Shown: in pieces, positions 28,791 to 40,800 of the stretch
Position numbering within the stretch: position 1 is the stretch's first letter
How the letters are laid out: the number at the start of each line of letters is the position of its first letter
NCBI GenBank assembly: GCA_016806645.1
Contig: JACSYO010001703.1
Coordinates: 1-64,000 of the forward strand
DNA: 64,000 nucleotides
Direction of reading: 5' to 3'
Source: Ophiodon elongatus
Lineage: Eukaryota > Chordata > Actinopteri > Perciformes > Hexagrammidae
The notes under the pieces: generated by a model
Databases searched by the model: none
What the model saw: the letters and a program-made list of their open reading frames with translations, nothing else
Told to the model about the DNA's origin: nothing
Translations under genes and position numbers: made by a program

Positions 28791-31080
28791 ACTCTGTTGC
28801 CAGACGTTGTGTTCAGGTAACCTCCGGGGAACGTGGCCTGGAGGTTGCTAGACGGTTGTATTTGTAAAGACACAATGTTATTGCAAACATTGAGGAAAGA
28901 TGCATTTGAAACAACTTATTTGGGTGTTTTTTTTTTTTGTTGACAAAAGGATAGTTTCCTCTGTTTGCTTTTGAGCATACATGAACTTACACAGTGCAAA
29001 CATGGATACCATGCTGCAGAGCATTCCTACACGTCGTCACGCTAAATAGGCTGAGACAGCACGGATCCACCGTGACAACACTCACTACTGATGTGGCTCA
29101 CTGTGCCTGAGTATTAACTGACCAGTCATTGAAACATTATATGTAATCAATAAGAACTCCTGATCAATGTCTATTTTCTTCATTGTCAATTTCATCATGG
29201 TCAAATGAGACACATGCAATGCCTGACTGCAACACAATGGTTATCTCTTTCCTTCCATCCACAGGCTGTCTGCTCCAAACATCTGACCAGTACAGGTGCC
29301 TTGGTTAAAAGCTGGGGATTGAGTTGCTGCCTGATTGAGTTGCTGCCTGGGATCCCCCCTCACTTGCTCGGCCCCAGACTCTGAAAAGGATGAGCGGTTA
29401 CAGATAAAGGAAGGATGGAAGGACGCTTTAAAGGTCCAGTGCGTAGGGTTTGGCGTCATCTAGTGGTGAGGTTTCTGTGAGTGTTCCCCGGAGAACTACC
29501 TATGGTGTCCAGTGTGAAAACAGTAAAGTTGATGTCATGTGTTGGGGTTTGGAATTGTAACTCTGAGCAATATGTAGCTAACTCTGTTTTTATTATTTAC
29601 ATTATTTTAGATGCGCTAACATGTTTTGGAGATTATCAGCTATATAAACATCATTGATTGTTATTCATGTTTCAATAGTTAAAGTACTTTTTGGATTACG
29701 GTTAGGGTAAGGATAGCAGAGTTACAGAAATACGCTGTTCTATCAGCTACTTTCTGGTGTTGCTAACAAAGCAAGTCATCCTGTGTTCACCTGTGTTTTC
29801 ACTGCTGTGGTGAGATGTAGGGCCTCACCGGAAAAATCACACATCCCATTTTGACTCTTTCAGGAAGTACGGACTCCTGAGACTCAATGAGAACCGATAG
29901 GCTGTCAACCCTTTCTCTGTCAACTGTCACCAATTAGCAATCTCTTCATTCGACCCACTTCGACCCCATAAATACTCCGTTTACGTTTTTCCAGGTCCTG
30001 GTCTGCAGGAATACCTGTTATTATTCCCTGTGGCATTTGATTCTTGCCCAAAGTTCCCTGAATGTTAGTTAGAGTGGGCAGGTGGCACCTTACATGATAG
30101 CTCCTCCCATCAGTGTGTGAATGGGTGAATGATGTCATGTAGTGTTAAAGAGCTTTGACTGGTCGGAAGACTAGAAAAGATCTATACAAGTCCATTTCCT
30201 GATCTTCCTTTATGAATTTAAGGATTATTTTAAATCCCCTCTCAATCCTCCTGTAAACAACTCTATTACCTTTATCTCACCTGTTCTCAACCAAGCTTCG
30301 TTTACTACTTTGTCTCCTTCACCTCGCCTGTTCCCTTCCTTCTCTCGTCCTCTTCTGCCGCGAGAGACTGGGGTCCAGTCATCAAAATCCCTATCATCAT
30401 CCTCATCCATTTCCTGAGTTGCCATCCTAAACCAGTCACAAACCAAATCCAGAAAACCGTAATCTAAGACAAAATATCATAAAATAAAGAAGAAAAAAAA
30501 TGCATATGATTTCATATGTTTGTAAATTCATTTTTAAAACAATTTTCATCTGAATGAGACATGTATTTATCACACATTGTGCTCGGAATGCTTTGAAGAC
30601 TTTATTCCAAATCTGTCAAATTAAACATCAACCAATGCAAATCGTTGCTTTACATGTAACAGGAAACACCACACATACAGAAAATGCAACAGTGCATTCA
30701 ATAAAGCATACAGGACCTTGAAACAATCAAATAAATACAACTGTACTACTGTACTGCAATAAAAACATCTTTTTAACTCACTATCATATTGCAGTTCATT
30801 TTACCAACGTGCTGATCCTCATCTGCGGGTAGCAAAGTATTTTTCCTCTTCCTCAGTACCCTGAGGCGGAATGCCCTGAGAGTCCCGGTGTGCTGAATCA
30901 CTCTTTGTAGAAGATGGAAAACAAGTCTGAAAAAGGTCTGATCACGTTGGTGCTCCTTGATGTGGCACTCCACCTGCTGATCAAACACCGAGACCAAGAG
31001 TCAACTATTCTTTACCCGTGTCACGTTTCTGCGGCTGCTGCTCGGAGTTCATCTATGGCCACCGATCATGTTACCGTGTC
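28791..31080. other. vps35-fgf19 intergenic stretch
   Basis: The divergent ORC6 gene that neighbours VPS35 in mammals was looked for and not seen. Contents are AT-rich sequence, a T-run near 28930 and a teleost repeat end near 29430. A second fgf19-proximal TTTATT (minus-strand AATAAA) lies at 30601-30606. Confidence 0.55.
29430..29520 (+). repeat. Terminal part of a dispersed teleost repeat (tttaaaggtccagtgcg type)
   Basis: The block tttaaaggtccagtgcgtag followed by catctagtggtgaggtt resembles the end of an abundant TTAA-flanked non-autonomous element in fish genomes. The opposite end was not located here. Family uncertain. Confidence 0.4.
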
Positions 31081-31086
31081 TTTATT
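31081..31086 (-). terminator. Candidate fgf19 poly(A) signal (AATAAA on minus strand)
   Basis: TTTATT on the plus strand, about 330 nt beyond the fgf19 stop codon. A second identical 10-mer TTTATTCCAA lies at 30601-30610, giving a possible distal site about 480 nt further on. Confidence 0.45.
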
Positions 31087-31413
31087 CCAAACAAAGCACA
31101 GGGTCAAACCCCCCCCCCCTGTGTGCCATAGGCTGCTTGTTGGGGAGGAGGAACGAGGACACCCTGGGTGTTCGTTCAGTACATGTAAAGGTTGCCCCCG
31201 AAAGTGTCGTTCTCCACTCTGTAGGACACTGCACCTGCGTTGGGTCCAGTCATGTCCCACCGGACAGAGCTGGCAGGATGTCGTGGCAACCTTTCCGGCT
31301 GCCGGCTGGCTGAACACGCAGTCACTTCCTGGTTCTACAGCATGCAGTGAGGAGTGCAGGTTTTCAGGCCACCTCATGATACATCCGTTTACTGGTGTCT
31401 CGGAGCGCCTGTC

Positions 31414-34400
31414 TCATCTCTTGTGGAAGCTGGGACTGTGGATGATCTGAGAGAGCTTCCCAAAGGAGTCCATTGAGTCCACAGGTTCTTCTGTTTGTGC
31501 CGTGCTCTGCTGCGGCTGGTCGGGTACGTCCAGGGTAGGGGGCGAGGCCTGATCCACGGTGCTGATCCTCGGGAGGAACTGGGCCAGAGCCGGTACGCCC
31601 CGGTCTCGACCCTGCAGCCTCTGCCTGTGGTTCCCCAGACTGAGCAGCGCTCCGTGTCTGTCAGAGGCGTAGATGTTGTAGCCGTCCGGTAAGATCTGCT
31701 CTCTGAACGTGCAGTCGTCTCTGCTGTAGGTGGGCTGGAAAGGATGGGACACGTCCACATTTAAAGAGATTCATCTTCTACACCTCTTTTTGAAATAATG
31801 TTTTGGATTAATCAGTTGGAATGTATTTCTTTCATTTTCTATGACTTTCCACGCATCTTTTTCCTTGACGTACTCTTCTACTAGCAGCAGGCTTTCCTCC
31901 TCGCTCCTGTTTGTTTCCTACTCAGCCAATTTGCTAAAGTTTCATCCCTTTGTATATATTTTAAATATAAGTAGATTGTTGTTGATTTTATATATTAAAT
32001 GCTACTGGGGATATTAAATACTTCACACAAATGAAATCACCTGTGACCTCTGTTTTTGCAGAACAAGAGTTCACAATTCTTTAAGAATGTTTAAAGCAAT
32101 GCCATGTAACCTTTGAAGGAATCACACATGCTTCCTCTTACAAATTCACGAGTAATAAAATGCACCTTAACTCACATATGGTGCTTCAGCCTGACTTGGT
32201 CTGGCCCAGTAGCGTATGACGTTGGCTAATGTTAGCAAACTTTGGATCGATACTACACCGGGACAGACATTACATCAGTTTGCTGACGCTGGCGCTTCTC
32301 TCCTTAATCTGCTGCTGACTGTTTTTAGACCTTTTTTTTTTTTTTATAACCAATTCATGATGTTTTATTAACTAAACAATTATTGAGAAAATAATCACCA
32401 GTTAATAACTAGTTGCAGCCCTACTCTTCATTCTTTTCGTGTGTTTTCTTACAAAAGCCAGTAAGACCTGTGAATTTCTGCTCATTACACTCATAGTCTG
32501 TTCAAAATAAACAGAATAAACATCTTAGTGAGCTTTAGGCAACAAAACTCCTCGGTTGGGTTTAGTAAAGGATCGTTGTTTGGGTTGAAATAACTACGGA
32601 AGTGCAGTTGCTCAAGTACGCAAGCTATGGGACAAATAGATCAACACGTGGAACGAGCAACCATCTCCCTGACGACAGCTCGGAACCACGGGACGTGTAT
32701 GTACGACAGCACATTATATCATTATATTATATGATATTAATGTAGGTATAGCTATGAATGCTGGAAATGAGGGGTTATTAGGGTCCCATCTCATTTTGGC
32801 TCCCCAGCAGGTTCATTCGGTCATAATCTGGTTTCCAGCCAAAGCATGAACTTTTACTTGTTACCTGTTTTTTTTTTTTTTTATAACTATTTATTTCCCT
32901 GTATTTGGCCCATCTTGCAATGGCAGATTTTCAGTTTTCTTTACTCTACCGTTGCTATATTATAATATTAATATGGAACTAGTGAGGCTGATTGTATTCA
33001 CTAGTATTCATACGTGTTAGAAAGTTGCTCAGACAGAAAAATAAATCCTAAATTAGAACGGCTGTTTCCATTAGGATTTGCATGAATGGTGTTTTTAGAT
33101 AAAAGGCCCTTTTTTTTTTTTTTTTTTTATCAAAAATGGTGCTGCAAGTTCTTGGACAGCTGTTTACTTTGAGCACAGAGCGAGAGTCAGAGGCCAAGGT
33201 TGTTGTTGCTGCTGCTGGGTCTTTTCATTCAGCTTTTTTCACTTTGCAAACACATCCTGCTCCACACTGGACAAAGGTTGATGAACTGGTCGACTGTTTT
33301 AATGAATGACTGACTGGCATGCAGTGTTTTCTGAACATGGAAGCTGATTAACAACATCTGAAAAGCAGCAGGAAACCTCAGTTCAATCGTTCCTGGAGAA
33401 ATATCTTCTGGAAGATCCTGCATTTCTAAATTTAAAAAAAATGATAAATTTACCAAAGATCACCATTGTTTTACTCTTATTGTTTGTAACACTAGTTCAA
33501 AGTGAGCAATAATAAGCGCAATTGTGGGATTGATTCATATTTTAGTCATATTGTATGAGCAGTCTAGGTGTAACATGCTCAATGGTCTATCTACTTATTT
33601 GGGATTTTAGAGATCAAAACCGCCAATATTAATGGAATGAACTGGAAAAGGATACAAATGTGACATATGCACAGAACACACAGTCCCATGCACGAACACA
33701 ACAAGTAGCTCAGCCATTTATTTGGCTCAACAGGGCAACAGGTGGTGTGGAGAGCAGCAGCTGGCTAATTCAGTGATTTCAAAGATGTTCCCAAAGATAT
33801 TAAGCGTCTCTTTTCCTCTGGTTGCTCTGGCTAACATGAGCATAAGCAGGTGCTGAGTCTACTGAGAGGCGGGGGAAGGGGCGGAGGGGCACATCGGTCA
33901 CAACTCCGTCATGAAAAGTGACATATTGAAATAAAAAATGTAGCAGTGAATAAAGACTCTATGGAATACAACTCATTTTCAAAAGGTATTATGTCACAAA
34001 ACTGAACTCTGATAAAACTATGACAATAGGAATGAAAAAGTCACATTAATAATGAGTTGGTTATTCAGCTATTAAATATGGTATGCTATAAGTTATTAAA
34101 TCACTTTCTATATTTTACTTTATGTACTGTATTCATTCATATGATTATTTATTTTAGTTTATTTGTTTGACATTGGCCATTGTGGTGTTCTGGAATTCCA
34201 GCTATATTCAGAGATTTGAATTTAATGGGTAAATAAAAGTTTGTATTATGGGCTGTATATTTTACTATCAGATCATTTTACCAATTTGATAAATATATAT
34301 CCTAATCATCATCACTCAGTGGTAATTAGACAGAAATAACAATTACTTATCTTGTCATTAAGTAATCCCCTGACACGTGACTTTTCATAAATATGAAGAA

Positions 34401-34955
34401 AAACAAATTAGGCCAATGAATCATTTTTTGGATGAATAATAACTTTTGCAACTTTAAATGTGTTTCCATATCAGTAATAAACAGCAGTACAGCAGAAATA
34501 AACAGACGGTGGGCGGTCACCATATAAATCCTTACCGATGAGTAGAGTCTTCCATCGCCTTCGATGCAGAGAAAGCGTGCGGCTGCTACTCCTCTGATGA
34601 CAACACAGCCCGAGTCCACTGGACTGATCTCCAGCAGGCCTGCAGTTCAAACGCTCGTCAGTGAAAAGCCCCCCAAACCTCCTGCGGTCATCACAGACAT
34701 CACAGACAGCTTGTTAAGTCTGTGTTTTAAAATGCACGACTTACTGTAGGGAGTTTGGTGCGCAGAGCCGTGGATCTGTCCATCCTCACTAATCAGTAGG
34801 TGTAGTCCCGGCCTGGCGGAGTACAGGTGCGTGAGTCGGACCAACTGGCCCCAGCCGTGGGCGATGTGGGGGCCCTGGTCCGATAGAGGCATGCAAACAA
34901 CTCCGACAGCTAAAAACATATTGGCAACGGACAGGGTGACCACGAGCAGCAGCAT
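31414..34955 (-). CDS. fgf19: Fibroblast growth factor 19
   Basis: Secreted FGF of the endocrine (FGF15/19/21/23) subfamily, which signals through FGFR-Klotho complexes. In fish it acts in brain, eye, gut and liver development and metabolism. Three exons: 34745-34955, 34536-34639 (104 bp, the standard FGF middle-exon length, phases 1 then 0) and 31414-31734, giving 211 residues. The ATG at 34955 is chosen because the next upstream in-frame candidate is TTG. It opens a signal peptide (MLLLVVTLSVANMFLAVGVV). The core has GWGQLVRLTHLY, LLEISPVDSGCVVIRG, RFLCIEGDGRLYSS and DDCTFREQILPDGYNIY; the DRHGALLSLG and QFLPRIS segments follow. The tail SMDSFGKLSQIIHSPSFHKR is the conserved beta-Klotho-binding-type C terminus of FGF19. 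Position next to fgf4 and fgf3 in the same orientation matches the vertebrate FGF19-FGF4-FGF3 cluster and argues against fgf21. Confidence 0.95.
31735..34535 (-). other. fgf19 intron 2
   Basis: 2.8 kb, AT-rich, with T-runs near 32331, 32869 and 33111. It holds one copy (about 32530-32605) of a dispersed repeat also found at 38521-38605. No exon seen. Confidence 0.6.
32530..32605 (+). repeat. Dispersed teleost repeat, copy 1 (caacaaaact...gggttgaaataac)
   Basis: Shares ordered blocks with 38521-38605: caacaaaact, ggttg, aggatcg/agatcg, tgtttgggtt and aaataactac. Such elements are common in fish genomes; the family was not assigned. Confidence 0.5.
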
Positions 34956-35018
34956 GATTGTCAAATGCTCTCCCTCCAGTTAGCAGAGTGAAATAAGTTG
35001 GTCTCATCCTAACCCAGT

Positions 35019-35039
35019 CTTTTAAATGTGGCCCTTATC
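35019..35039 (-). promoter_or_regulatory. Possible fgf19 core promoter (TATA-like plus GATA)
   Basis: On the minus strand TTTAAAAG occupies 35026-35019, about 65 bp upstream of the start codon, preceded by GATAAG at 35039-35034. Motif-based only; transcription start unknown. Confidence 0.35.
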
Positions 35040-36689
35040 AGCAGCAGATAACCCTCTTTCCCAAACCCAGTTCCAAGAAGCAGACCACAACACACCCCTG
35101 AACCACATCCAACTGAATCATAGCTCTCCATTGGCCATGGGCGAGCCCCGGCGTAGACTGTCATGTCTATGATCTAGACTGTATCTTTATTCAAAACTCT
35201 TGGTAATATATTGGCAAACATGCTCTTTATAAAATACGACTCACGACATGTTATAAAGCGTCAGGAACCCTTTTCAATATGGCACACATCCATATATCCT
35301 ATAATAACTATTTTATTACATTGTAATTACATTGTTACTCTCAATAACTTCATCCGGGTGAGGAAATGTAGTGGGAGCATGCATGCATTCCAAACCTTCA
35401 TGAGAACTGTTTCTTGGTAAATGATTTGCATGTGGAATGTGCCAGAAGACACTATTGATGTAGTCAAAGTCATAACCATGTATGCAGATGGAAGTTTTCT
35501 GTGGCCATGTGAGGAAACATACACTAAGGACATCGTGAATTAAACTCTCACTACTCGACTCAACTCGTATGGAGGCTTCACCTGCTGCTCATCGTGGAGG
35601 GATACCTTTGGTAACATACTATTGAGCTATACAGTTTATTATAGGGAATGCCTGTGGTACACCTATTTGTACTGCAGTGTTTTCATTTCATGCTACTTTC
35701 TGCTTTTGCTCCAACACAATTCAGAGGGTATTATTGTATTAAACATACAAAACACGATGAGCGCATAAAATATGTTATACTGTTGCATATCCCAACAAGT
35801 AGTAGCAGCAATAGTAGTAGGCAAGGCAAGGTGTTGTTGCATCTCATACACAGGCTGACACAATGTGCTTTATCAAGTCATGATTCAATGCCAGCGTAAC
35901 ATTAATTAAACAACGCAGTAGTAGTAGGCTAGTTGCAGCAATGGTAATAGTTGAAGTTGTAGTAGTCCTAGTAGTACAAATAGTATAGCTGTTATCGTAT
36001 TATTAGACGTAGTAGTGAAAGTAACAGTAGCTATATTGTTACAAGTTAAGAGCAGCCTCAGTGAACCTTAGCTCGAGCCTATACGCTCAGAGTCTTATAT
36101 TGATGGTCAAGTTGCATAATTATGTTACACAAAGTGCCACCAAATGTACTCTATCAAATTGCACGCTTTTTATTTGTGAATAGGGTAAAGTCTAGCGATT
36201 GGTCTGAATCCAAGCGCAGCTGTGAGACTGGGTCACTAACACACTTCTTTCCGCTCTTATCACGTTGTGGCCTGTGCTTCCGCTCCTCGGCCTTGCATTT
36301 ACCCACAAGTTAAACTGTAATGGAGAGCAAACATCACAATTCACCACAAGGCTCCGATTTCAAAAGCTTATCTTTTGGTTTTTAGATTTGTAAATTGATC
36401 TTGTCTGTGTTTTGGGCACTTTGACAAGTGATTTTTTTTCCCCTTGTGCCTAAAGTCTCTGCACAGCTTCTGTCACTAGATGGCAGCCTAGAATATGAAT
36501 GATCTGAATGAGCTAACTTCATTCTTTTTTTGTTTTATTTCTTGAACACAACCAGAACTTTTTACAGAACAGAAATGAACAGAACGATAATACAAGAAAC
36601 TGAAAGGACGAAAGACGACCAATACACTCCTAAACATAGTCAGTGTCCCACAGCAGGGCCACGGCTCAAAGGCAATTAGTGCAGAAGGA

Positions 36690-37190
36690 CGAGGATGTAA
36701 CGGGGTAAGGTAGGACCCAAGAGCAGTACGACGGACACCCGGGAATCGTGGACGAAGGCTTTATGCTTTATTTATTTGCAGAACACACAACAACACCGAG
36801 ACAGTCCGGGGTCAGCTTACGGGGAAAGACCCGCTCGGGGAAACACCAAGCCGTCAGGGGAAAAGGCAGACAGAGACTGGAGGGAGCTGAGGCTATTCTC
36901 GTGGTCGGGGACAGAAGACTGAGTCGTTTACCGGGACAGAGGCAAGGTAGGGAAGTCCAAACAGGCAGCGTCGGCAACGGGAAGCCAGTCAGAGGGTATT
37001 TTGCTGGAAGGTCTGTCATAATGCAGACAACAATCTGGCAGTTAATGTGTGTGAAGCTGTGACTTAAATACTGAAGGGAGTGGGTGTAGTAGGGTGGGCA
37101 GGTGAGAGTGATGGAGCTGAAGAGGTGGGTGTGACTAGCAGGTGTACAGAATGAGCTGATTGGGTGTGTGTGACAGACAGAGTGGCAGGA
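36690..37190 (+). repeat. Probable dispersed fish repeat (gtaaggtaggacccaa type)
   Basis: Begins with gggtaaggtaggacccaaga, passes through a Gly/Arg-rich-coding GC-rich part and ends in a region of ggcaggtgagagtgatggag-like phrases. The layout resembles a recurrent fish interspersed element. Termini and family were not established. A GAGAGG purine repeat (37210-37310) follows. Confidence 0.35.
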
Positions 37191-37212
37191 GAGGAAAGGA
37201 AGCTGAACTGTC

Positions 37213-37312
37213 ATAGAGGAGAGAGGAGAGAGGAAAGAGAAGAGAGGAGAGGAGAGAGGAGAGAGGAGAGAGGAGAGAGAAAAGAGAAAAGAGAAAAGAG
37301 AAGAGATGGTCA
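37213..37312 (+). repeat. (GAGAGGA)n purine simple repeat
   Basis: About 100 bp of gagagaggagagagg and agagaaaag units. Confidence 0.93.
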
Positions 37313-38520
37313 GTGATGTGCGGATCAAGAATAATAAGGTAGAGAAGCAGTTAATTGCTTTAATCCCGCCTCCCAGCCCTCGAACCAGCCTGGTTCTTTG
37401 GCTGATAATATAATCATAATGATTGTGTGAAGGGTTTGTACTGGGAAGTTGATTTTCCAATTTTCACAATGTAGGTCTGTGGGAAAAAGTATTTTTGGGC
37501 CCTATGGTATCACATGACCGAAATCTGGTCACTATGTAAAATTGGCTTCAAAGTTGAGCGCTCTTCCTGGGAACTAGGATTGGGGCCCAGACAGCTTCAG
37601 CCTGTACCACAACAATGAAGTCATGGACATCCCTAAGAGGCTCTCTAGAAGGTAAGCAATCCTGACACATTACTGTAGAATGCATGAAACAAAGAAGAGA
37701 AACATTCCGACAGAAAAGAAACCCCTCCACGTGGAATGGCCCGTGATGTCAGCCATGGCATTACCAAGTGTCAGACCTCAGTTTGTAGCTTCATGGCACC
37801 GGCTTCTATTGAAAATGACTTGTGAAATGTTGCTTAGTGTGAATGCAGCATAACACTTCCTTTGAAATAATTGTATTCATATCGCACTATTTAACCATAT
37901 AAGCACAAAGTTCATTCCAGATTCGAAAAATGTACAGAATCAAATTTGAAAAGCCCCCCCCCATATATGACACAGACATTAGGAACATGAGAGTGCATAG
38001 CTCAAGCAGCACTGTGCCCATAAATAGGATGAAGGTGCAGGTGCAGAACAAGAGAAATAACTAAATAAAATGATGTGGGTAGTTTTTCCTGCTGTCCCAG
38101 TTTTTTGAGTCACCAGCCGCCACATACATACATTCTATTGTCTTATCTTGGCGTGCAAATTAAGAGAGCAACAATTCTTATTACTGTGTGTGTGTGTGTG
38201 TGTATCTGGCAGCGCTTTGAGGCGCTTCGTGTCCTCCGCCCAGTGAAGTTTGTAAATGTCATAATGTGCTCCAAACATATTAGGTCGGTGGGTCCAGAGG
38301 TAGGCTACTATGAGAGATAAGTTGGAGAAGAGGGCCGCTGCTCAATGCTCTCACTTGCATAACGGTGACAAAGCGTGGGAACCAGTGCCCAACATCAAGT
38401 GATGGACAAGACCGCCAGCGCAACCAACGTGCAAGCTAACCTCACGGGTTTCATCTTACCAAGAGTTATTTTTCCAATTTTTGTGCGTTCTACAAATGTC
38501 CAGCACAGTGAGTGACCAGT

Positions 38521-38605
38521 GCGCCTGCAACAAAACTACTTGGTTGAGGAAAAGATCGTGGTTTGGGTTAAAATAACTACATTTGTTACATAAAATAGCT
38601 ATGTA
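38521..38605 (+). repeat. Dispersed teleost repeat, copy 2
   Basis: caacaaaactacttggttga, then agatcgtggtttgggttaaa, then ataactac. Parallels the copy at 32530-32605 in fgf19 intron 2. Confidence 0.5.
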
Positions 38606-38751
38606 AGTTACATGTGTGGGGTTAGGGGGTTCAAGGTTCACGAGACCAGATGGGAGCGTTTTGATTGCCTTTCAACGCCTGAGACGACAGCTCAGCTAAC
38701 GCTTCTAACAGGGTTGTACTACGGCCATGGGAGAGGACCAGTGGGGCGCGC

Positions 38752-38836
38752 TCACATGCATGAGGCATGCCCTTGCATGCGCTTGCATGCGCTTGCATGC
38801 CTGCGCTCGCATGCCTCATGCATGCGCTCGCATGCA
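38752..38836. repeat. GCATGC palindrome cluster
   Basis: Six GCATGC palindromes occur in about 75 bp, separated by gctt, ctgcgctc, ctcat and gctc. The block is alternating purine-pyrimidine for long stretches and ends in an ATGCAAAT octamer at about 38832. It is flanked by further CATGC copies. Confidence 0.8.
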
Positions 38837-40725
38837 AATAAGCACATGCAGCAGGCCCGAAAGCAGGGAGCAGCTCTGACAACCATACATCCAGAGGGCG
38901 AGCGAGTGAGTCTCTGCTCAGGTAGAAATCACTCCACTATGTCTTTACAGAGCCAAGCGTTGTTTGCTGCTATACTAATTCTCAGAATGTCGTATATTGC
39001 TCCTTTTTTAAGTTACATAACTAAGGTAAACTAAGTCAATGTTGACTTTTGCTTTCACAAACAGCCAGTCTCCTGGGTGAAAGTCCTGTGTTTGTTTGAC
39101 CCATTCATCCGCCTCAATTTCCTCCCTCCCTCTTTATACTAAGTCACCTGGCTTCCTTAGACGCAGCCCTTCACGTCCTGACTCCCGTTGACGTGGGTCA
39201 TACACGAACTACGGTGCACTACTCCTTATATAAACAGGGAATGAGAACAGCTTGGACCAAAGTGACATTTTCCATCCTCTGGCAAAAATCTACAAATACA
39301 CACAGTACAAACATGCTTCAAATAATACACACTGACATACGGTTAGTGAGACATTCTTTCCATACAAAATTGCTGTTTGCCAACAAAATATCAACTTTTC
39401 AAGAATCTAATGAGTATCAAGAGTATAAAAGTTATGAATTTTCTCAGCCATGAAAGGAACAATTTATCTCCAACTTTATCTCATGCATTACTTGCGTACA
39501 GGCTTCTCACTGCACAGTGGTATCTTATTAAGACTGCACTTACACCACAGTGGAGGCAGCACATGTCACAGAGCTGCGTGGGGAGGCTTGTTGACTTGGT
39601 AACAGACTGATCCAGCGGGAGTTGACCTGCTGACATTTGAGCGGCACGGCTGCCTTGTGATGATGCTGTCTGAGTCAGAGCTGACCTGAGACTTTCTTTG
39701 GCTGAGCTTGACATTATGATGTCAGGCTACCAAAGTTCTGTGTGCAGCTGTGCAAGCAACCGGTTTATGGGCTCATACACACCGACCCTGATTTCTATCA
39801 TAAAATAAATGCAATTGAATTCATTTAGACTTTTACAGTACAGTAAATGTGAATAGATGCGTGAAAACATATAAATCAGAACATAGATTGTATAAAAACA
39901 ACAATTGGAGAAAATTGTAATGCAACACACCACAACAATTACCGGGTGAATTACAACTACTGATATTTTAGGCTGTACTATGAATATGGAGACAGATATA
40001 TTGTGACCCGTTAGTATGGTCCGTGTAATCCACTCAAAATAATCCATGACCAGAGTGGGTCAATTTCCAGTGTGGTATTAATAAATCTTCTCCAACAGGG
40101 GGCAGTGGTGACGCTTAACAGGAAATGCTGCACCGCAAGGGTCCCAGCCACCGAGAGAGGGACTTTCTGACACTTCATTAATGCTATTATTTATACCTGC
40201 CATTTTCCTCCGGGAACCGGGTTCCAGACCTGTTGGTGTTCCAGGCTGTTGCCAGTGTGCATGCTGAGGAAGGATATTTGCAGTCAAACATTATCCTGAA
40301 GATTTCTGTGACATTCAGCAGCAGTTAAGTCATCATCACTTTCCAAGACACCAGAGAGAAACTGTGGTTTTAAGACTCCTCCAATGGACAGACACTGACC
40401 AAGAGCCACCCTCTATGGTTTTAGTTTTCTTTATCATCCAACAAAAGCTGCATATGAAGAAATGTGATTTTTCTTCAGAGTGACTGTATTTTCGTTTGAC
40501 TTCCTTATTTTTTTTGGTTTGCGAGTCATTGTTTGTCTTTGTGCTTTACAGTGATTGGCCAAATGTCCTCGGGGCGGGTATGCTGTGTGATGCCACTCTG
40601 CTGCTCTTCTTTGGGATGATGAACTGCCACATCCTGCCAAAATGTATATTCAACACCAAGTCAGTGCCAACAGCAAAACAATATATTTTTCGTTACCTTC
40701 AAAATGTGTTTTTCAATTCCAATTA

Positions 40726-40800
40726 AAGGAGACATATTATTCATACTTTTGGTGTTTTAGGTGTCTGCTAGACCAGGTTTACATCCTTTATGTTCAATAA
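40726..40800 (+). repeat. Possible left end of a fish TTAA-type element (attaaaggagacatattatt)
   Basis: The phrase aattaaaggagacatattat resembles the start of a common fish non-autonomous element. No matching inverted end was found nearby. Confidence 0.3.

Noticed and set aside
30225..30446. Acidic/basic short frame MDEDDDRDFDDWTP as a gene or LINE ORF1 piece
   Set aside because: Too short, no recognised domain or splice support; left unassigned.
28791..31080. orc6 divergent from vps35
   Set aside because: Expected from mammalian gene order, but no ORC6-like sequence was recognised on the plus strand.
31389..31760. 123-codon frame overlapping the fgf19 last exon
   Set aside because: Alternative-frame shadow; the fgf19 frame on the same strand carries the FGF core and conserved C terminus.
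31414..34955. Calling this gene fgf21
   Set aside because: The C-terminal SFGKLSQIIHSPSFHKR-type tail and the position beside fgf4 and fgf3 fit fgf19.
34956..34964. Upstream start giving MTIM... for Fgf19
   Set aside because: The codon at 34964 is TTG; the first ATG is at 34955 and opens a good signal peptide.
36768..37460. 230-codon minus-strand frame
   Set aside because: Spans a GAGAGG simple repeat and a dispersed repeat; composition is Ser/Leu/Pro-rich low complexity with no recognised domain.
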